From contig NC_017384.1 of assembly GCF_000223375.1 (NCBI RefSeq), positions 2,436,001 to 2,500,000 of the forward strand: DNA of 64,000 nt, read 5' to 3'. Numbering within the stretch: position 1 is the first letter of the stretch; every line of letters starts with the position of its first letter. The notes below the pieces were generated by a model. The model searched no databases. It was given only the letters and a program-made list of their open reading frames with translations, and was not told where the DNA came from. The translations under genes were made by a program, and so were the position numbers. This document shows, piece by piece, positions 58,146 through 64,000 of the stretch. The stretch comes from Ketogulonicigenium vulgare WSH-001 (GTDB lineage Bacteria; Pseudomonadota; Alphaproteobacteria; Rhodobacterales; Rhodobacteraceae).

Positions 58146-58172
58146 AATGGGGCCTCAGGGCCCCATTTTCTT
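58146..58172 (+). terminator. Terminator of serC-serA
   Basis: AATGGGGCC (58146-58154) pairs with GGCCCCATT (58159-58167) around four bases and is followed by TTCTTT. It ends only 17 bases before the DUF1272 gene start, so that gene must rely on read-through or a very close promoter. Confidence 0.9.
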
Positions 58173-58188
58173 TATGTCGGGGGATAAG

Positions 58189-58422
58189 ATGTTGGAACTG
58201 AGACCCGGTTGCGAATGCTGCGACCGCGACCTGCCGCCAGAATCGCGCGATGCGCGGATTTGCACCTTTGAATGCACCTTCTGCGTCGATTGCGCCGAGG
58301 ATGTCTTGGGCGGTATTTGCCCCAATTGCGCGGGCGAGCTGGTGCGCCGCCCTGTGCGCCCGCCCGCCGCGCTGCTGCGCCATCCAGCCTCGACGACGCG
58401 GGTATTCAAGCCGCGCGCCTAA
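58189..58422 (+). CDS. DUF1272 domain protein
   Basis: 77 aa. Small protein with eight cysteines arranged as zinc knuckles: RPGCECCDRDLP, then ICTFECTFCVDCAEDVLGGICPNCAGEL. MLELRPGCECCD is the usual start of DUF1272, and a GGGGGA site lies just upstream; an ATG 15 bases earlier is possible. No function is known; a metal-binding or nucleic-acid contact role is likely from the cysteine pattern. Its stop overlaps that of dinB on the opposite strand by four bases. Confidence 0.85.
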   Translation: MLELRPGCECCDRDLPPESRDARICTFECTFCVDCAEDVLGGICPNCAGELVRRPVRPPAALLRHPASTTRVFKPRA

Positions 58423-59675
58423 CGCAGGCTGCGCCCCTTGATGATCGCATCCTTGCCAAAGCGGGCGCGGATCGCGTCGGTGGCGCGTTCCGCCCCGGCG
58501 CGTTTGGGCGCATCGGGGTCCAGCAGGTCGGTTTGGCGATCGTCATCGCGTGCGGGCAGCAGGTCACTGATACCAACGCCCAGCAGGCGATAGGGCCCTT
58601 GGTTGCCGACCGCATCAAACAGGTGGCGGGCGGTGCGGTAGATCGCATCGGCCAATTGTGTCGGCCGATCCAGCTTGCGCGCCCGCGTGATCAGCGTGTG
58701 GTTGGCGCGTTTCAGTTTCAGCGTCACCGTCCAGCCCGCCATATCATGCGCCTTCGCGCGCCCCGATACCTTTTCCGCCATGCGCCAGATATGGCCATCC
58801 AGCAGATCGGGGTCGGATGTATCCACGTCAAACGTCGTCTCGTTCGAGATGCCTTTGAGCGCGCGGTCGGGGGCGACGGGGCGGGCGTCCTGCCCGCGTG
58901 CAAGGTGATAGAGGCGGCTGCCCATCGCGCCGAACCGCTCGTGCAGGGCCTGTCTGTCCCAGCGGGTGATGTCGGAAAAGGTGCGGATACCGGCACGTTC
59001 CAGCTGTTCCTGTCCCGCAGGGCCGATGCCCCAGATCATCCGCACGGATTTGGGCGCAAGGAAAGCCAGCGTCTCGGCCTGACCGATCACCGAAAACCCG
59101 CGCGGCTTTTCCAGATCAGAGGCGATCTTGGCCAGGAATTTGTTATGCGACAGCCCGACCGAGGCCGTCAGTCCCAATTCCTGTTCGATCCGGCGCACCA
59201 GCCGCGCCATGACCAGCGCGGGCGGGGCGTGGTGCAGGCGGGCGGTGCCGCGCAGATCCAAGAACGCTTCGTCCAGTGAGAGCGGCTCGATCGCGGGGGT
59301 CAGCGCGTCCATCATGGCGCGGATCTGGCGCGAGACCTCGGCATAGACAGACATGCGCGGCGGCACGACCACCGCATCGGGGCAGAGCTTTTTGGCCTGA
59401 AACATCGGCATGGCCGAGCGCACGCCGCGCACCCGCGCAATATAGCAGCAGGTCGACACGACGCCCCGCGTACCGCCGCCGACGATCAAGGGCTTGTCCT
59501 GCAGTGCGGGATTGTCGCGCTTTTCCACGCTGGCAAAGAAAGCGTCGCAATCCATATGGGCAATGCCAAGGTCGAAAAGTTCGGGATGGGACAGCATACG
59601 CGGGCTGCGGCACGCCGGGCAGCGCGGCGGCGCATCGTCGAAGACGGACAGACAAGAGCGGCACAGGCTGGGCAT
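58419..59675 (-). CDS. dinB: DNA polymerase IV with N-terminal zinc-ribbon extension
   Basis: 418 aa. Y-family translesion polymerase. Catalytic carboxylates are in IAHMDCDAFFASVEKRDNP and PLSLDEAFLDL; the HhH region (IWGIGPAGQEQLERAGIRTF) and little-finger domain follow. The standard protein would start about 35 residues in. Here the N-terminus MPSLCRSCLSVF ... RCPACRSP adds a CxxC-x14-CxxC zinc ribbon. The C-terminal clamp-binding end is not obvious. It is transcribed convergently with DUF1272 and divergently from the SPFH gene. I see no LexA box upstream. Confidence 0.95.
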   Translation of the reverse strand: MPSLCRSCLSVFDDAPPRCPACRSPRMLSHPELFDLGIAHMDCDAFFASVEKRDNPALQDKPLIVGGGTRGVVSTCCYIARVRGVRSAMPMFQAKKLCPDAVVVPPRMSVYAEVSRQIRAMMDALTPAIEPLSLDEAFLDLRGTARLHHAPPALVMARLVRRIEQELGLTASVGLSHNKFLAKIASDLEKPRGFSVIGQAETLAFLAPKSVRMIWGIGPAGQEQLERAGIRTFSDITRWDRQALHERFGAMGSRLYHLARGQDARPVAPDRALKGISNETTFDVDTSDPDLLDGHIWRMAEKVSGRAKAHDMAGWTVTLKLKRANHTLITRARKLDRPTQLADAIYRTARHLFDAVGNQGPYRLLGVGISDLLPARDDDRQTDLLDPDAPKRAGAERATDAIRARFGKDAIIKGRSLR

Positions 59676-59800
59676 GACCCATAATAGCAGGGCGGAACAG
59701 AACGTGAAAGTGGCAGCTTGTCGCCGGTGAATATCCTGTTTTTCTTGACCTTTAGGCCGAAAATGCCAAAAATCTACGCAGATTTGCAAAGGAGGCAGCA

Positions 59801-60682
59801 ATGCCCAGCGATATATCCGGAACGGGCCTGATCCTGATTTTGGTGGCGGCCTTTGTCGTCATCAGCATTTTCTGGGGCATTCGCATCGTGCCGCAGTCCG
59901 AAAAATTCGTGATCGAGCGGTTTGGCCGTCTGCATTCGGTGCTGGGGCCGGGGATCAACTTTATCGTGCCCTTCCTTGACCGCGTGGCGCATCGCATCTC
60001 GGTGCTGGAACGGCAGATGCCTGCGACCGAGCAAGATGCCATCACCTCGGATAACGTGCTGGTTTCGGTCGAAACCTCGGTCTTTTATCGCATCAATGAC
60101 CCGGAAAAATCTGTCTACCGTATCCGCGATGTGGATGCGGCGATCCAGACCACGGTGGCGGGGATCGTGCGGTCGGAAATTGGCCGGATCGAGCTGGATC
60201 AGGTGCAGTCCAACCGCGGCCAGCTGATCGAGGCGATCCGTGTTCAACTGGCCGATCAGGTCGATGACTGGGGGATCGAGGTGACCCGCACCGAGATTCT
60301 GGATGTGAATCTGGATCAGGCGACCCGCTCGGCGATGCTGCAGCAGTTGAACGCCGAACGCGCCCGCCGCGCCGTCGTGACCGAGGCCGAAGGGCGCAAA
60401 CGCGCGGTCGAATTGCAGGCGGACGCCGATCTATATGCCGCCGAACAGGGCGCGAAAGCCCGCCGGATCGAGGCGGATGCCGAGGCCTATGCCACGGGCG
60501 TCGTCGCCGAGGCGATCGCCAAAAACGGCCTAGAGGCGGCGCAGTATCAGGTCGCGCTGAAACAGGTCGAGGGGCTGACGAAACTGTCTGGCGCGAATGG
60601 CAACCAGACCATCGTGTTGCCGGCAAATGCGCTGGATGCCTTTGCCGATGCGTTCAAGATGCTGGGGGGACGGCTGAAATGA
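59801..60682 (+). CDS. SPFH/band 7 membrane protein (QmcA/stomatin-like)
   Basis: 293 aa. An N-terminal transmembrane segment (about residues 7-25) precedes the band 7 domain with VPQSEKFVIERFGRLHSVLGPGINFIVPFLDRV and then a coiled coil (EAEGRKRAVELQADADLYAAEQGAKARRIEADAEA). Such proteins form membrane-attached oligomeric rings and scaffold FtsH proteases or lipid domains. A perfect AAAGGAGG ribosome binding site lies upstream, and a small AAATCT/AGATTT hairpin precedes that. The next gene, NfeD, overlaps it by four bases, the classic SPFH-NfeD pair. Confidence 0.94.
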   Translation: MPSDISGTGLILILVAAFVVISIFWGIRIVPQSEKFVIERFGRLHSVLGPGINFIVPFLDRVAHRISVLERQMPATEQDAITSDNVLVSVETSVFYRINDPEKSVYRIRDVDAAIQTTVAGIVRSEIGRIELDQVQSNRGQLIEAIRVQLADQVDDWGIEVTRTEILDVNLDQATRSAMLQQLNAERARRAVVTEAEGRKRAVELQADADLYAAEQGAKARRIEADAEAYATGVVAEAIAKNGLEAAQYQVALKQVEGLTKLSGANGNQTIVLPANALDAFADAFKMLGGRLK

Positions 60683-60957
60683 CGGCGCTGATGACCGTCT
60701 GGTGGGCCTGGGTCTGCGCGGGGGTCGTCTTTGCGATCATCGAAGTGGTCGTGCCCGCGTTCATATTCTTGGGCTTTGCGATTGGCGCGGTGCTGACGGG
60801 GATCGTGGTGCTGCTGGGGCTGACGTCGGTGCCGTGGCTGCTGCTCATGTTCGCGCTGTTTTCGCTGGCGGCCTATATCGCGCTGCGTCTGGCCTTTGGC
60901 GCGCGGAAGGGCGAGCGTCGCACCTTCCGCGATGATATCAACGATAATCGCCGTTAG
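60679..60957 (+). CDS. NfeD family membrane protein
   Basis: 92 aa. Short form with two to three transmembrane segments (VWWAWVCAGVVFAIIEVVVPAFIFLGFAIGAVLTGIVVLLGL, then WLLLMFALFSLAAYIAL) and a charged end. It lacks the protease part of long NfeD proteins and the clear OB fold. It is translated by ATGA overlap from the SPFH gene and probably works with it in the membrane. Its stop overlaps that of pyrF on the other strand by four bases. Confidence 0.9.
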   Translation: MTALMTVWWAWVCAGVVFAIIEVVVPAFIFLGFAIGAVLTGIVVLLGLTSVPWLLLMFALFSLAAYIALRLAFGARKGERRTFRDDINDNRR

Positions 60958-61649
60958 GGCAGCTCGGCCACGATAGCGCGGGCGGCGGCGGCGGGATCTG
61001 CCGCTTGCCAGATCGGGCGGCCGACAACGATATGATCCGCCCCTGCGGCAATCGCGCTGGCGGGGGTTTCGACACGTTTTTGATCGCCCAAAGCCGCGCC
61101 TGCGGGGCGCACGCCGGGGGTGACGATCAGGCGACCGGCGGCCTCGGGCAGGGCGCGGATCAGCGCGGCCTCTTGCGGGCTGGCGATGACGCCATCGGCA
61201 CCGGCGGCAAAGGCGCGGGCGGCACGCTCGGCGACGATCTCGGGGATGTCACCGCTGCGGATCAGGCCCGCATCCAGATCGGCGCGGTCAAGCGAGGTTA
61301 GGATCGTCACCGCGAGGATTTTCAGGTCTTTGCCTGCCGCGCCCTGTTTGGCGGCATTGACCACATGGGGATCGCCGTGGACGGTCAGGAAATCGAGGTC
61401 GAACTGCGCGATGCCGCGCGCGGCCGATTCAATCGTTGCGCCGATATCGAACAGTTTCATATCCAGAAAGACGCGCTTGCCATGTTCGTCCTTTAGCTCG
61501 CGCGCAAGGGCCATGCCGCCGGTGGTCAGCATCCCCAGGCCGATCTTGTAAAAGCTTGCCGCATCGCCCAGCTTTTCGGCCAGTTGCAGGCCCGCGATGG
61601 CGTTGGGAACATCAAGGGCGACGATAAGGCGGTCATCAACATGTGGCAT
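60954..61649 (-). CDS. pyrF: Orotidine 5'-phosphate decarboxylase
   Basis: 231 aa. Makes UMP, the last step of pyrimidine synthesis. The catalytic motif VFLDMKLFDIGATIE (Asp-x-Lys-x-x-Asp) is present, with LIVALDVPNA at the start, VTPGVRPAG and VVGRPIW phosphate-binding parts near the end. Start at MPHVDDRL, because AGGAG is nine bases upstream; an ATG three codons earlier would be too close to that site. It is convergent with the NfeD gene and divergent from clpB. Confidence 0.96.
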   Translation of the reverse strand: MPHVDDRLIVALDVPNAIAGLQLAEKLGDAASFYKIGLGMLTTGGMALARELKDEHGKRVFLDMKLFDIGATIESAARGIAQFDLDFLTVHGDPHVVNAAKQGAAGKDLKILAVTILTSLDRADLDAGLIRSGDIPEIVAERAARAFAAGADGVIASPQEAALIRALPEAAGRLIVTPGVRPAGAALGDQKRVETPASAIAAGADHIVVGRPIWQAADPAAAARAIVAELP

Positions 61650-61727
61650 CTGGGGCATCTCCTGAACAAACGGTTGCCTTCTGGACGGGCGGGGCGGGCA
61701 AGTCAATTCAAATAGGGCGCGGGCGCA

Positions 61728-61758
61728 CTTGTATCATAAGCGCAACATGCCCAATTAT
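61728..61758 (+). promoter_or_regulatory. Sigma-32-like promoter of clpB
   Basis: CTTGTAT (61728-61734), a 15-base spacer and CCCAATTAT (61750-61758) approximate the heat-shock consensus CTTGAAA and CCCCATNT. It lies 80 bases before the clpB start. Confidence 0.5.
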
Positions 61759-61837
61759 GGCCCAGAGGCCCCAATAGGGACGTGCCGCATGGGCGGGCGT
61801 CATCACCATCCGGGGCGCTTTGAAAGGGAGAATGCAC

Positions 61838-64000
61838 ATGAACTTAGAGAAGTTCACCGAGCGGTCTCGTGGTTTTTTGCAAGCCGCTCAGACGATTGCC
61901 ATGCGCGAAGGGCATCAGCGCCTTTTGCCCGAACATATTCTGAAAGCCCTGCTGGACGATCCCGAAGGTCTGTCCGCCAATCTGATCAACCGCGCAGGTG
62001 GCGCGGCCGATCGCGTGCGCGAGGCTGTGGATCTGGCTGTCAGCCGCCTGCCGAAAGTGTCGGGCGATGCGGGGCAGGTGTACCTTGATTCGCTGACCGG
62101 CCGCGTGCTGGACGAGGCGGAACAGATCTCGACCAAGGCGGGCGATAGTTTCGTCACCGTGGAACGGCTGCTGACGGCGCTGGCGCTGGTCAAGTCCAAG
62201 GCGAAAGAGGCGCTGGACGCCGGTGCCGTGACGCCGCAGGGGCTGAACACCGCCATCAATGATATCCGCAAGGGTCGCACCGCCGATAGTGCCGGGGCCG
62301 AGGACGGCTTTGACGCGCTGAAGAAATATGCGCGCGACCTGACCGAGGATGCCGCGGCCGGCAAGATCGACCCGATCATTGGCCGGGACGAGGAAATCCG
62401 CCGCGCCATGCAGGTGCTGTCGCGCCGCACCAAGAATAACCCGATCCTGATCGGCGAGCCGGGCGTGGGTAAGACCGCGATTGCCGAGGGCCTTGCTCTG
62501 CGCATCATCAACGGCGACGTGCCTGAATCGTTGCGCAACAAAAAGCTGTTGGCGCTGGATATGGGGTCGCTGATCGCCGGTGCGAAATATCGCGGCGAAT
62601 TCGAGGAACGTCTGAAGTCGATCCTGAAAGAGATCGAAGCCGCCGCGGGCGAGGTGATCTTGTTCATTGACGAGATCCACACGCTGGTCGGTGCCGGCAA
62701 GGCCGATGGTGCGATGGATGCGGCGAACCTGATCAAGCCTGCGCTGGCACGGGGCGAGTTGCATTGCGTCGGCGCGACCACGCTGGACGAATACCGTAAG
62801 TATATAGAGAAGGACGCCGCGCTCGCCCGCCGGTTCCAGCCCATCGTCGTGGCCGAACCCAATGTCGAGGATACGATCAGCATCCTGCGCGGCATCAAAG
62901 AGAAATACGAGCTGCACCACGGGGTGCGGATCTCGGATTCGGCTTTGGTGGCGGCGGCGCAATTGTCGCATCGCTATATCACCGACCGTTTCCTGCCCGA
63001 TAAGGCCATCGACCTTGTGGACGAGGCTGCCAGCCGTCTGCGCATGGAAGTGGACAGCAAGCCCGAGGAGCTCGACGCGCTGGACCGCGAAGTGCTGCAA
63101 AAGCAGATCGAGGCCGAGGCGCTGAAGAAGGAAGATGACACCGCCAGCAAGGATCGCCTTGAAAAGCTGGAACGTGAGCTGTCGGATCTGCAAGAACGCG
63201 CCGCCAGCCTGACCGCCAAATGGCAGTCGGAACGTGACCAGATGGAAGCTGCGCGCGGCCTGAAAGAAAAGCTGGAAAAGGCACGGGCCGAGCTGGAGAT
63301 CGCCAAGCGCGAGGGGAACCTCGGCAAGGCGGGCGAGCTGTCCTATGGCATTATCCCGCAGCTGGAACGCGATATCGCGGCGGCGGATACGGCAGAAAGC
63401 GTCATGGTCGAAGAGACCGTCCGCCCCGAGCAGATCGCCGAAGTGGTCGAGCGCTGGACCGGTATCCCGACCGCCCGCATGCTGGAAGGCGAGCGCGACA
63501 AGCTGCTGCGGATGGAGGACGAGCTGGGCCGCCGCGTCATCGGTCAGCGCGAGGCGGTCCATGCTGTCGCCAACGCCGTCCGCCGCGCGCGCGCTGGGCT
63601 GAATGATGAAAACCGCCCGCTGGGCAGTTTCCTGTTCCTCGGCCCGACAGGTGTGGGCAAGACCGAGCTGACCAAGGCCGTGGCTGAATTCCTGTTCGAC
63701 GACGACACTGCGATGGTGCGGATCGACATGTCGGAATTCATGGAAAAGCATTCGGTCGCGCGACTGATCGGTGCGCCTCCGGGCTATGTCGGCTATGAAG
63801 AAGGCGGCGTTCTGACCGAGGCCGTGCGGCGCAGACCCTATCAGGTCGTGCTGTTCGACGAGGTGGAAAAGGCCCACCCCGATGTGTTCAACGTTCTGCT
63901 GCAAGTGCTGGACGACGGGATGCTGACGGATGGCCAGGGGCGCACGGTCGACTTCAAACAGACGCTGATCGTGCTGACATCGAACCTTGGCTCGCAAGCG
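61838..64000 (+). CDS. clpB: Disaggregase ClpB, 3' end beyond the window
   Basis: 721 codons are visible, of about 870 expected. Hsp100 ring that pulls proteins out of aggregates with DnaK. The Clp N domain (1-145; [21 protein letters not shown]) is followed by the first AAA+ domain (Walker A GEPGVGKT at 206, Walker [16 protein letters not shown]), the coiled-coil middle domain (about 410-530, rich in [15 protein letters not shown] heptads) and the second AAA+ domain (Walker [10 protein letters not shown] at 602). The window ends in SNLGSQA. Start ATG has GGGAG upstream. It is preceded by a heat-shock-like promoter. Confidence 0.98.
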   Translation, partial: MNLEKFTERSRGFLQAAQTIAMREGHQRLLPEHILKALLDDPEGLSANLINRAGGAADRVREAVDLAVSRLPKVSGDAGQVYLDSLTGRVLDEAEQISTKAGDSFVTVERLLTALALVKSKAKEALDAGAVTPQGLNTAINDIRKGRTADSAGAEDGFDALKKYARDLTEDAAAGKIDPIIGRDEEIRRAMQVLSRRTKNNPILIGEPGVGKTAIAEGLALRIINGDVPESLRNKKLLALDMGSLIAGAKYRGEFEERLKSILKEIEAAAGEVILFIDEIHTLVGAGKADGAMDAANLIKPALARGELHCVGATTLDEYRKYIEKDAALARRFQPIVVAEPNVEDTISILRGIKEKYELHHGVRISDSALVAAAQLSHRYITDRFLPDKAIDLVDEAASRLRMEVDSKPEELDALDREVLQKQIEAEALKKEDDTASKDRLEKLERELSDLQERAASLTAKWQSERDQMEAARGLKEKLEKARAELEIAKREGNLGKAGELSYGIIPQLERDIAAADTAESVMVEETVRPEQIAEVVERWTGIPTARMLEGERDKLLRMEDELGRRVIGQREAVHAVANAVRRARAGLNDENRPLGSFLFLGPTGVGKTELTKAVAEFLFDDDTAMVRIDMSEFMEKHSVARLIGAPPGYVGYEEGGVLTEAVRRRPYQVVLFDEVEKAHPDVFNVLLQVLDDGMLTDGQGRTVDFKQTLIVLTSNLGSQA

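Overview
The window is about 64 kb of core chromosome from a high-GC alphaproteobacterium, most likely order Rhodobacterales (Paracoccaceae/Rhodobacteraceae). The evidence is a petABC cytochrome bc1 operon that reads like the Rhodobacter one, a CenR-type OmpR regulator, a Rhodobacter-type porin, the leuS-lptE-holA order, a serC-serA pair and strong GC-biased codon use that opens long antisense frames. I cannot name the genus. No tRNA, rRNA, CRISPR array, insertion sequence, prophage or attachment site was seen. Gene density is very high: no gene-free stretch exceeds 300 bases, the longest being about 236 bases upstream of serC and 223 bases between the porin and yggS.

Layout. 1-6.6 kb: holA (cut by the left edge), lptE, leuS, porin, yggS, xthA and a small secreted protein. 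6.7-9.6 kb: CenR-like regulator, YkuD-domain protein, DsbA-family oxidoreductase and a beta-barrel protein. 9.7-15.8 kb: petABC, meeting the thiBPQ thiamine importer head-on; thiBPQ is preceded by a TPP riboswitch. 15.9-21.5 kb: aroC, HU, adenine salvage (amn-ade) and rluA. 21.5-28 kb: dnaK-dnaJ, dapB, rbfA, a phosphodiester glycosidase-like protein and truB. 28-35 kb: an RTX protein, rpsO-pnp, an L,D-transpeptidase and gyrB. 35-42.5 kb: DUF1203, AbrB-family membrane protein, trhO, NAD salvage (pncA-pncB), arfB, a queuosine-precursor transporter, an esterase-like protein and mepA. 42.6-50 kb: yggT, recQ, yaaA, an ABC exporter, a TSUP transporter, serB and a 2-hydroxyacid dehydrogenase. 50-55 kb: guaD, qorB with its HxlR regulator, hdeD, terC and a small beta-barrel protein. 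55-64 kb: serC-serA, DUF1272, dinB, an SPFH/NfeD pair, pyrF and clpB (cut by the right edge).

The genes form several pathway groups: serine synthesis (serC, serA, serB), purine and NAD salvage (amn, ade, guaD, pncA, pncB), protein folding under heat stress (dnaK, dnaJ, clpB, the first and last with sigma-32-like promoters), envelope and murein work (lptE, mepA, two YkuD proteins, porin and barrels), and translation or ribosome assembly (leuS, rluA, rbfA, truB, rpsO, arfB, trhO, queuosine uptake).

No new multi-gene defence or metabolic system is evident. The unusual material lies in non-coding structure and in one protein. A perfect 19-bp inverted repeat covers the ribosome binding site and start codon of the DUF1203 gene and overlaps a short upstream ORF. 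Other structured leaders precede terC, the queuosine-precursor transporter, the RTX gene, serB and serC. The cytochrome b Qo-site helix carries a non-standard sequence. Five convergent gene pairs overlap by exactly four bases at their stop codons, and petC and thiQ overlap by 40.
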